Shown here in pieces: positions 11,366-20,080 of a stretch of DNA of 64,000 nucleotides. Every line of letters starts with the position of its first letter. The first letter of the stretch is position 1. Made by a program: the position numbers and the translations under genes. This stretch comes from Azolla caroliniana (Eukaryota > Polypodiophyta), in the NCBI GenBank assembly GCA_043228905.1, contig JBHGNT010000005.1, forward strand, positions 19,034,001 through 19,098,000, written 5' to 3'. Under the pieces are notes generated by a model. The model was given only the letters and a program-made list of their open reading frames with translations, did not search any database and had not been told where the DNA came from.

Positions 11366-12688
11366 GGTCAACTCTTACCTTCTGCACCTCGTTTGACTTT
11401 CTTTTGCTCAGTCGCTTGTCGTAGCCCCATCTTCGTCCTTAGCGTTCCAAAGCGTTGATCTGGGAGTGGCTTCGTTAGGCAATCGACGATGTTCACCTCG
11501 ATGTCGATCTTCCGGACTTCGAGTTTCTTCTCGATCAGGAGCACCCGGATATAATGATACCACACCTTAATGTGCTTTGTCTTTGCATGGTAGACGGGAT
11601 TGTTGATGAGGTGTATTGTGCTCTGTGAGTCGTGCTGGTCGGTCTATTCGGTTTGCAGTTCCGAAATTGGCAGACAGTCGGTGCAGCCAGATCGCTTCCT
11701 TTGCTACTTCCGATGCTGCTATGTACTCGACTTCTGTGGTAGACAGAGCTGTGCACTCTTGTAGTTTCGACCTCCATGATATCGCACCACCACCATAGGT
11801 GAATATGTAGCCTGATGTCGATTTCCGATTGTCCGTGTTTCTGGCATAGTTGGAATTGGTGTAGCCTTCGACTTTAGTTGATGTTCTCAAACTGAATGTC
11901 ATCTGTGCATCTGTGGTTCCTTTCAGATACCTAAGGATGTGCTTGATGGCCTCCCAATGCTTCTTTCTTGGGTTTGACATGTACCGGCTGACCACCCCTA
12001 CGACATAGGCTAGGTCGGGTCGGGTCGCCACCATTGCGTACATGATACTTCCTACTACCGATGCGTAGGGTATCTTTCCATTAACCTCTCTCTCCTTGTC
12101 GTTTGCAGGAGAGTCTCTGTCCGATAGTCTAATTGACGTCGGAAGTGGTTTCGGTGTTGGCTTCGCATTCTCTATGTTGAAGTGCTTCAACACCTTGCAG
12201 ATGTAGTTGGATTGGGAGAGTCGGAGAGTCTTGGTCGTCCGATTTTGCTCTATCCTCATGCCCAGTATGTGTCAGGCTTGTCCGAGTTCCTTCATCGCGA
12301 GTTTTGCATGAAGGCTCCGCTTGAGCTTTCCGATCTTTGCTTGATTGCTCCCTACAATCAACATGTCGTTGACATAAAGGATCAGATAGATCCTGGACTC
12401 GTCGGCCAGTTGCCGAACATACATGCATGGGTCGGAGTCCGATCTGTTGTATCCAAGCTGCCTTATGTGGGAGTCGAACTTCTGGTACCACATTATCGGC
12501 GCTTGTTTGAGGCCATATAGACTTTTCTTTAGTCTGCATATGAGGTGTCTGTCCTCCCTTGTCGCCGTGAAGCTTGCCGATTGAGACATGGATATGTCTT
12601 CTTCTAGATCTCCATGTAGGAATGCCGTCTTTACGCCCATTTGCTTGAGCTCTAGGTTTTCTGTCGTTACGACTCCTAGTAGGAGTCG
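11366..12688 (-). pseudogene. Element C pol, reverse transcriptase end and RNase H
   Basis: Minus strand: VKTAFLHGDLEEDISM and LKKSLYGLKQAPIMWYQKF, then YVNDMLIVGSN near 12340-12370. The reverse transcriptase box reads Y-V-N-D where Y-V-D-D is needed, so this catalytic aspartate is lost. After a frameshift near 12265 comes SIMYAMVATRPDLAYVVGVVS, then RNase H with SKLQECTALSTTEVEYIAA and the C-terminal DCLTKPLPDQRFGTLRTKMG at about 11400-11480. The 5' continuation of the same reading lies at 25911 and above, beyond elements D and B. Confidence 0.83.
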
Positions 12689-13180
12689 TGTTGAGTGGCA
12701 AGCTCAACCGGATCCAGATCGGCTGAATAAGACTAAGCTGGATTGGCATCCGGAAGGATGAGCCGGATCGGTGAGCCGGTGAGCTGGGGAGCCGGTTAGC
12801 CAGATCAAGTAGTAATCGGAAGCCTAGTAGCAGCCTAGACTACTAGGTAGTTAATGTCTTGTAGTTAGTGTCAGACGCTTGTGTGAGCATTGAAGTACAT
12901 TGTACTTTACGCCCATCTGCTTGAGCTCTAGGTTTTCTGTCGTTACGACTCCTAGTAGGAGTCGTGTTGAGTGGCAAGCTCAACCGGATCCAGATCGGCT
13001 GAATAAGACTAAGCTGGATCGGCATTCGGAAGGATGAGCCGGTGAGCTGGGGAGCTGGTTAGCCAGATCAAGTAGTAATCGGAAGCCTAGTAGCAGCCTA
13101 GACTACTAGGTAGTTAATGTCTTGTAGTTAGTGTCAGACGCTCGTGTGAGCATTGAAGTACACTGTACTTCTGTCAATCG
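12629..13180. repeat. Tandem duplication of target plus LTR start
   Basis: A unit starting CTTTACGCCCAT occurs at 12629-12904 and again from 12905. Each copy carries about 60 bp of element C reverse transcriptase, the palindrome with TSD AGTCG, and the first ~216 bp of the D LTR. The second copy lacks about 12 bp and runs on into the full LTR. The duplication therefore arose after D inserted. Confidence 0.85.
12670..12688. repeat. Perfect palindrome at the D/B insertion point
   Basis: CGACTCCTAGTAGGAGTCG has two 9-base arms around a central G. The D target duplication AGTCG is the end of its right arm, and the B target duplication GTAGG begins at its last base. A second copy lies at 12946-12964 through the tandem duplication. 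Confidence 0.9.
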
Positions 13181-13398
13181 TCTTAGGACTTGTATAAATA
13201 GTGCTATTAAGCACGATGTATATACATAGAATTTTACAGAGTTGTTTATGATAGATTTAAGTTGTTCTGCTCTCTCTCTATCTTTGTCTCTCATGCGTAC
13301 CTTATGTGTGTTAATCTCTCTGTCTGTCTGTCTATCTCTCTCTCTGTTGCTATCCGGCTAAGCTGGTTGTCTAACGCTTCCGCATCTTTGTTTTTACA
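12965..13398 (+). repeat. 5' LTR of element D
   Basis: Begins TGTTGAGTGGCAAGC and ends TTTTTACA. It has a TATA box (TATAAATAG, 13193-13201) and a downstream pyrimidine-rich CTCTGT zone (13265-13350), the usual promoter and R region. A truncated extra copy of its start lies at 12689-12904. Confidence 0.9.
13193..13201 (+). promoter_or_regulatory. TATA box of element D 5' LTR
   Basis: TATAAATAG within TTGTATAAATAG, repeated at the same place in the 3' LTR near 17942. It would start transcription about 25-30 bases downstream. Confidence 0.6.
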
Positions 13399-13490
13399 TG
13401 GTATTAGAGCGCGAGGGTTGAGAACCTCTGCATCCGACATCAACATCTGAAGACAAACCCTAAGACCCGGTAAGAACAGAAAGGGAAGTG

Positions 13491-14477
13491 ATGGACAGAG
13501 GAATGGCTAGCTCGCTCCCGGTGGAGAAGCTCGATAGATCTAACTGCGCATCTTGGTCATACAAGATGCACCAGTACCTGCTTGGGCATGGTTAGTGGAG
13601 CTATGTCGACGGAGCTAACGACACAACACCTGATGCGGCACACAAGGACTTCCTAGCGTGGGAACAAGCGCCCAAGAAAAGTGTGTACTGCTTTGCGTCC
13701 AGTGTCGTAGACCAGGTGCTAAGCCATGTACGAGATGCCAAGATGCCAAAAGAAGCTTGGGGAAACCTGAAGAAGGTTTTCACGGCAAGCACTATGGCCC
13801 GAAAGCTGCAACTCCGACAGGAGTTGAGCAATGTCCGATAGAAGGACATGTCGGTAGCCGATTACACAGCCCGAATCAAAGAGATCTATTACTCACTTGC
13901 CTCTATCAACGTCACTGTAGAGGAACATGAGATGGTGCAGATTTGTCTTGGGGGCCTATCGTCTAAGTTCAGAGCGTTCCGAATGGCGGTATGTACAAGG
14001 GAGAATACGCCGTCATTTTTCGACTTAGAGTCAATGCTCCTTGTAGAGGAGAACCACGTCGATGTGTCAACAAGTGCACCCACCGACAACCAGATGTTGT
14101 ACACGGAGGCGAATTGGCCCCGTGGGCGTGGTGGAAAAGGCGGGTCGGCTCGCAATGGTAGCGACCGGCAAGAGCAGGACCGAAGGCACAAAGAACGTGC
14201 TGACAACAGTTCCGAACCCCCCATAACCAGGGGGAGTCAAGGTGGTGCCGGAGGCCGGCAAGCAAATGCCGACACGGAATGTTGGTACTGTGGTAAAAAG
14301 GGCCACAAAGAAAGCGAGTGCTGGAAGAAGCGCGCTGATTCGGACAGATCCGGATCCGGCAAGGTCGACACAGAGAACCGGCAATACTCGCACTACGCAA
14401 AAGGATCGGGAGGATCCAAAACCGGAAAAGTCGGTAAAGGGCCAGCCTTGGTGATGAAACAGAGGCTAACTCGATGA
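13491..14477 (+). pseudogene. Element D gag
   Basis: ATG at 13491 opens MDRGMASSLPVEKLDRSNCA, the start of a copia gag. The frame contains KMHQYLLGHG-stop-WSYVDG (apparently a TGG or CAG codon changed to TAG), then EAWGNLKKVFTASTMARKLQL, a second TAG, and ends with the intact zinc knuckle CWYCGKKGHKESEC (14280-14321). Element J aligns along its length. The gag stop TGA (14475-14477) overlaps the ATG of the next frame (14474-14476) as ATGA, so gag and pol are offset by one base here; this may be a mutation, because copia elements commonly use one frame. Confidence 0.83.
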
Positions 14478-17400
14478 AGAAGACCACTTCCAAATCGGAG
14501 GAAGTGTGGTACGTTGACTCCGGTGCGTCGAATCACATGACGAGCCACAAAGAGTGGTTCTCTTTCTTGGAGAAACCGGAACAACCGGGAGTCGTCGAAA
14601 CCGGAGACGACACTCCTCACCCAATAGTGCATGTCAAAGAAGTCCCTTTGAGCCACGTCAGACAGAGGGGGAAGCTGATGAACGTATTACACATTTCGAC
14701 TATCACGAAGAACCTGGTGTCAATCGGTCAGACCGTTGACCAGGGGATGTAGGTGCGGTTTATGCACCTTGGGTGCTTCATCGAGGAAGAGGGCCAAATT
14801 ATTGCGCAAGGGCACAGAGATGGGAGGATGTTCATCCTTGACACCAATGATGTGGGCACTGCTTTGTTCACCAAAGGACAAGAGATTGAATCAAATATTG
14901 ATCTCTGGCACAAACGGATTGACCACGTCAATTACCGGAGGCTTCAAGCCCTGCAAACGAAACAACTTGTTTTCGGTTTGCCGAAGTTCAATGGCCGGAA
15001 GGTCCAAATATGTGAAGCCTACCAACTTGGGAAGCAACACTGGCTTCCATTCCCCACCGAACGAAATCGTAGCCGTAACAAGCTCGACCTTATTCATTCG
15101 GATGTATGGGGACCGGCATAGAACGTTAGTCTTGGCGGGAGTCGATACTTCGTCTCCTTCATTGACGACTACAGCCGACACACATGGATCTACCTCATTG
15201 AGCGGAAGAACGAAGTCTTCGAGTGTTTCCGAAACCTGCAAAGCTTGATTGAACGAGAAACGGAGAGGAAGATCAAGTGCCTGCATTCAGATGGCGGGAA
15301 AGAATACTTTTCCGGCCAATTCAACAGTTATTTGCAGCAGAATGGAATTCGGAGAGAATTCAGCTGCAGGTACACACCGGAGCAAAACGGTGTGGCCGAA
15401 AGGAAGAACCGGTTGATTGTCGACGCGGCAAGGGCAATGCTGGAGGAGAAGAGCATGCCCCATTTCTATTGAGATGAGGCGGTCCGGACGACCGTCTACA
15501 TCCAAAACCGGATCAGTGACAAGGTGTTCGCGCATGAGCTGTATTTCGGGCGCAAGCCGAATTTGAGACACCTTTGGATATTCGGTAGTATAGCATATGT
15601 GCATGTGTTAGATGGGAAGCGGAGGAAGTTGGATGCAAAGTCAGAGAAATGCATCCTGGTCGGTTACTTGCATGAGCAGAAGGGGTATAAGTGTTATAAC
15701 CCCCAAACGAAGTAGGTTCGAGTTAGTCGAGATGTTGAGTTTGATGAGACGACATCATGGTATGCCTTACCGGCTCCGACTTCCAACTCCGACCCGATAC
15801 CGGAGGATGAGGCTAGTGAGCCTGAACCGGTCCAGTTAGAAGATGAAGGGTTCAAGACTCTAGATGTGAGTTCGGAATCGTTTCGGTTGAGCGGAGCCAA
15901 TGAGCGCTTGAGTCAGGATGACCAGTCAGATGAGGAACCGATGAGTAGTGGAAACTTTGCCGTGCTCTCCCCGCGCAAGGAACCGAGGAGACGGTTCACA
16001 CGCAAAGAGAAGGGGAAGAAGAAGATGCCAGAATACGCAACCGGCAACGTTGAGTCGGATCGGAGCGAATCCTACTCCAAAAAAGAAGAAGGCGGATCTT
16101 CGGCAACGAAGACTGAACCGGCCAAGAAGGGCCTCAAACCGGGTAACGATAAATTACGCCGGTCTTCCCGCGAGAAGAACCCCGTGAAGCGGTACGGGTA
16201 CAATGAGTACATGGCGCATCACTATGTGTACATGACCAAGGACCTGGGGGACCTTCACTATTTCTTGGGGATCGAGGTGATCCGAACCCCCGACGGCATA
16301 TTGCTCTCACAAAGACACTATGTGTTGAATATGCTGTACAAGTTCGGCATGACGGAATGCCGACCGATCTCCACACCCCTAGACCATAACCAGAAGCTCT
16401 GTCCCGACTCCAGACCGTCCTGCAATGAGAAGCGGTTCCAACAAATTGTCGGAAGCCTTATATATTTGACAATTACCCGACCTGACATTAGTTATCCGGT
16501 CGGCATGATCAACCAATATATGCAACAACCGACCGAGGAGCACCTTCTGTGCGCGCATCGAATTTTGCGATATGTGAGCGGCACAAAGGACCGGGGACTG
16601 TTATACCGGCATGGTATAACCGAAGAGCTAGTCGGCTACACCAATGCCGACTGGGCCGGCGATGCATCGGATCGCTGATCCACCTTCGGCTATATGTTTT
16701 CCCTTGGTAGTGCGGCTGTTGCGTGGAGCAGCAAAAAGCAACCAACAGTGGCCCTTTTGAGCACTGAGGTTGAATACTGGGGCGCTACAATTGCTACCTA
16801 TGAAGCCATTTGGCTTCGGCGATTGTTGCAAGACTTGCGGATCGAGGTGCTGACCCCGATCCTGATCTACTGTGACAACCTAAGAAGCACGCAGCTCGCC
16901 AAGAACCCCGTATTCCATGCTCGCACAAAGCACATAGAAGTGCATTACCACTTCGTGCGTGAGCGTGTCCTGAGCGGTGAAGTCGAACTTCGGTATGTTC
17001 ATACAGATCAGTAGGTTGCCAACATCTTCACCAAACCGCTCGGATCGGACAAGTTGTAGCACTTCACCGAAATGCTTGGTGTTCAGCATCTCGACGTGCC
17101 ACACTTGAGGGGGAGAACGAGCAAAGACACCGGAACGGGCAAAGGGAAAGAAACTGCCGATTGCGCCGGTGAGGGAAGAACCGATAAAGGGAGAGACAAG
17201 AAGAAGAAAGGAGCCGAGTTGACAAAGGAAGTTGACACATCCAAACAAGTCAGAACAAGCGGCAACGGCAACAGAGTCAAGAAGGACAAAGCCGACCGGA
17301 AGAAGAAGGCCAAGACCCGGACATGGTCCGATGTGGTGAAGGGCCTGGAACCGGAAGACGAATTGGGAGCCACCGATTTGGACAAAAGCTGGAACGAATT

Positions 17401-17497
17401 GGAGACAATCGATTCGGTTCAACAGACGGATTCGGAAGAATTGGATCAATTCAAGGCCATGAGGACGAGAAGGCAACGAAAGTCGACGCCAACATGA
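14474..17497 (+). pseudogene. Element D pol with deleted reverse transcriptase core
   Basis: Protease EVWYVDSGASNHMTSH has the D-S-G active site (14515-14523). Integrase follows with WHKRIDHVNYRRL, CEAYQLGKQHW, LIHSDVWGPA, FIDDYSRHTWI, CLHSDGGKEYF and NGVAERKNR, so its D, D and E are all present. The connector leads to YNEYMAHHYVYMTK (about 16200-16240) and then jumps straight to DLGDLHYFLGIEVI. By comparison with element J about 230 residues, including YVDD, are missing. RNase H follows (VGYTNADWAGD, VALLSTEVEYWGA, FHARTKHIEVHYHFVRERV). At least five stops interrupt it. Downstream of the usual pol end the same frame continues as a Lys-rich tail to 17497. Confidence 0.83.
17072..17497 (+). 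pseudogene. Lys-rich extension at the 3' end of element D pol
   Basis: From 17072 the frame that carries the RNase H end (HFTEMLGVQHLDVPHLRGR) continues for about 130 codons without a stop. The extension is rich in Lys, Arg, Asp, Glu and Thr (GKGKETADCAGEG, KKDKADRKKKAKTRTWSDVV, MRTRRQRKSTPT). It lies after a first polypurine-like TTGAGGGGGAG (17105-17115) and before the true one at 17740. No domain is recognised. It may be a 3' extra coding segment of this lineage or purine-rich spacer that happens to stay open. Confidence 0.5.
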
Positions 17498-17740
17498 AGG
17501 AATCAACGAATCAGCAAGCGCCAAAGTCACAATAGCGAGGGAGCTGAATTGAGCCTGTTGAGCAGACAAGCTGATCGAGGAGGTCGAGGTGCGCAAAATC
17601 AGAAGGGTTGCGGCAAACGGGACCGGACTGGACGAGGAGCGCGAGCGAGGCGGAGTGACGCTAGAAGGAGCCGGGTGGAAGGACTGGTTGCCATGGAGGC
17701 TGACACTACGATCTGACCTCAAGTTGAGCTTGAGGGGGAG

Positions 17741-18143
17741 TGTTGAGCGGCAAGCTCAACCGGATCTGGATCGGCATATGGAAGGATGAGCCGGATCGGT
17801 GAGCCGGTTAGCTAGATCAAGCAGTAACCGGAAGCCTAGTAGCAGCCTAGACTACTAGGTAGTTAATGTCTCGTAGTTAGTGTCAGATGCTCGTGTGAGC
17901 ATTGAAGTACACTGTACCTATGCCAGTCCTCTTAGGATTTGTATAAATAGTGTTGTTAAGCACGGTGTATGTATAGAGAATTTTATAGAGTTATTTATGA
18001 TAGATTTAAGTTGTTCTGCTCTCTCTCTCTCTCTGTCTCTCTCTGTCTCTCATGCGTACCTTATGTGTGTTAATCTCTCTCTCTCTCTCTGTTGCTATCC
18101 GGCTAAGCTAGTTTTCTAACACTTCTGCACCTTTGTTTTTACA
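17741..18143 (+). repeat. 3' LTR of element D
   Basis: Begins TGTTGAGCGGCAAGC directly after the polypurine tract GAGGGGGAG and ends TTTTTACA, followed by the TSD AGTCG. It aligns with the 5' LTR; its start lacks a stretch near 17775 present in the 5' copy. TATA box near 17942, CT-rich zone 18018-18095. Confidence 0.9.
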
Positions 18144-18152
18144 AGTCGTAGG

Positions 18153-18235
18153 TGTTGGGGACAAGGCCGTCAATGCAGAAGTCCAAGCAACATTCGTGAT
18201 GAAGAAGAACCTGTGTATGCGCATATGCAAGATAG

Positions 18236-18269
<34 letters not shown>

Positions 18270-18483
18270 GCACAAAGACAACATTATATTCCAATAGCAA
18301 CAGTTACAAAAAATGACAACCAACAACAACCTTAACTAAAGGTTACAATGTCACTTTATATAGTGACTATCTTAGGTCAACTACCCTTTATGCTATTTAC
18401 AGAAATAGCCCAAACTTGGGCTGTCCAAAGGAACAGTGTGAATACGGCCATTATACACTCGTATTATACACTCGTATTCGACA
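18153..18483 (-). repeat. 3' LTR of element B
   Basis: Begins TGTTGGGGACAAGG and ends ATTCGACA. A (GA)n run at about 18239-18268 reads as CT on the element strand and lies downstream of its TATA box (CACTATATAAAGTG on the minus strand, near 18353-18366). Its end carries a short duplication of TACACTCGTATT absent from the other LTR. Confidence 0.9.
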
Positions 18484-18498
18484 CTCCCCCGTAATGGG
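18484..18498 (-). promoter_or_regulatory. Polypurine tract of element B
   Basis: CCCATTACGGGGGAG on the minus strand immediately before the 3' LTR; matches that of element A. Confidence 0.75.
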
Positions 18499-18689
18499 TG
18501 TATACATGGGTTATCTAAAAAAATTACAAGTATATACAAGGTTTACCGAACATATTGGTTTTGTTAGAGTCGGCACGATCCGAAGACAGAAGACCGAACC
18601 GGTCGGATTGGAAGAGCTGAAGCCGATCCTCAAAGAACCGATGTCGGTGGTCCGAAACCATCCTGTGTTGTGTGTCTGACTTTAACCAG

Positions 18690-19335
18690 ACCAATTTTTC
18701 GTTACGCCCATCTGGTGCCGAAGGGATTAGAAACGATCCACCGAAAGACACTTGGTCATTCCATCTGCGACATTATCGATTGTGGATATTTTCTCGAGAC
18801 CGATTTTCCCTTAAATGACACAGTCCCGAACGAAGTGATATCGAACGTCGATATGCTTGGAGGCATTGTGGTGAACTGGATTCTTTGACAAAGCAACAAC
18901 ACCCTGACTGTCGCTGTAGACAACTGGAGTCGATTCGGAGTCGAACTGTCGAAATGTGTGCGCCAGCCGACCGAGCCATAAAGCTTCTTTTGCCGCGTCG
19001 GACGCAACTACATATTTTGCTTCGGTCGTTGAGGTGGTTGTGCATTCCTGAAGTTCCGACTTCCCCGAGATTGCTCGATTGCCGAATTTGAAATAGTATT
19101 CGGTTGTTGATTTCCGATTGTCCACGCAATCGACGAAGTCCGAGTCGGTGTAACCGACTACGCCTGAGGTTGAGTTCGGGCCAAAAAGAATGTCGTGGTC
19201 TTTTGTGCCAGCTAGATATCTGAACACATGCTTGACTGTGTTCCAGTGCGATCGGCCTGGGTTGTGCATGAATCTGCTGACGACTCCTACCGCGTGAGAA
19301 ATGTCAGGCTGTGTCGCGACCATCGCGTACATAAG
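18690..19335 (-). pseudogene. Element B pol, RNase H end
   Basis: Minus strand from the edge of solo LTR E: SLMYAMVATQPDISHAVGVVS, then HVFRYLAGTKDHDILFGPN, TDSDFVDCVDNRKSTTEYY, SKSELQECTTTSTTEAKYVV and a C-terminal SKHIDVRYHFVRDCV near 18830. This is a copia RNase H joined to the end of the reverse transcriptase. The upstream part continues at 20081 beyond the solo LTR. Confidence 0.83.
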
Positions 19336-20075
19336 TGACGGGAACCCAACGTTCCTTATGCACGACGCTCGGCCACAACTGAGCGTAGAGTGATACACAG
19401 AAAACGGGAAGTAAAACACGACACAAAGGAGAGGAAGATATACACACACTACACAGGAGGTTTACGTGGAAAACCCCAAACTAGGGGAAAAACCACGGCA
19501 GTTACACACTCTCTCTCTGTACAGTTACACACTCTGATTTCGTGCAAGACAGAAATTGACAACAACCTAAAAGTTTGCCCTAAGTCATATTTATACTAAT
19601 ATGACTTTTCAGCTATTTACAAATATAGCCTCGATGGGCTCTCAGAAACATATTTACGAATATGTCTCTTCCTCCGGTTCTCACCGGTTCTGCACCATCC
19701 GGCTCTCCGTAGCCGGGTACTCCTCATCCGGTTCACACCGAGCCTGCACCATCCGGCTCTCCGTAGCCGGGTACTCCTCATCCGGTTCACACAGGGTCTG
19801 TATCATCCGGCTCTCCGTAGCCGAGTACTACTCATCCGGTTCACACCGGGCCTGTATCATCCGGCTCTCCATAGCCGGGTACTCCTCATCCGGTTCACAC
19901 CGGGCCTGTATCATCCGGCTCTCCGTAGCCGGGTACTCCTCATCCGGTTCACACCGGGCCTGTATCATCCGGCTCTCCGTAGCCGGGTACTCCTCATACC
20001 GTTTCGGCCTCGGCCGAGTTTGTTCGTCGGCACTGTTCTTCTCCCTTCCCATCCGGAGGGACCTGTCTCCCAACA
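19336..20075 (-). mobile_element. Solo LTR E in element B
   Basis: A 740-bp segment with TSD ATAAG on both sides (19331-19335 and 20076-20080) interrupts the B reverse transcriptase. On the minus strand it runs TGTTGGGAGACAGG to GGTTCCCGTCA and contains a TATA-like TAGTATAAATATG and the block GGGGTTTTCCACGTAAAC typical of copia LTRs. It has no internal region, so it is a solo LTR left by recombination. Its start and TATA region match the 3' LTR of element F (38949 onward), so both belong to one family. Confidence 0.87.
19668..19991. repeat. 54-bp tandem repeat, six units, in solo LTR E
   Basis: Six units of 54 bp start at about 19668, 19722, 19776, 19830, 19884 and 19938. Each holds CCGGCT-ctccgt-AGCCGG, a 6-bp hairpin with a 6-base loop. 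Because 54 is a multiple of three, a repeated peptide reads through on the plus strand; it is not a gene. Confidence 0.9.
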
Positions 20076-20080
20076 ATAAG

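Larger units (their letters stand above)
12965..18143 (+). mobile_element. Copia element D
   Basis: 5' LTR 12965-13398 and 3' LTR 17741-18143 enclose gag-pol on the plus strand. The TSD AGTCG is found at 12960-12964 and 18144-18148. The primer-binding site is TGGTATTAGAGCGCGAG at 13399-13415 and a polypurine tract TTGAGGGGGAG ends at 17740. The element sits in the C reverse transcriptase in the opposite orientation. Its own reverse transcriptase core is deleted, so it could only have moved with help after that loss. Confidence 0.9.

Noticed and set aside
12689-12904. Separate solo LTR fragment of the D family
   Set aside because: It is part of a tandem duplication that also contains element C sequence, not an independent insertion.
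13889-14493. Long minus-strand frames opposite element D gag
   Set aside because: Shadows of the plus-strand gag, which has the conserved motifs including the zinc knuckle.
16880-17722. 280-codon minus-strand frame
   Set aside because: Antisense of the D RNase H and Lys-rich extension; Leu/Ser/Phe-rich composition is simply the complement of Lys/Glu-rich codons.
19668-19991. CRISPR-like array
   Set aside because: Units are directly adjacent tandem repeats without unique spacers, in a plant LTR.
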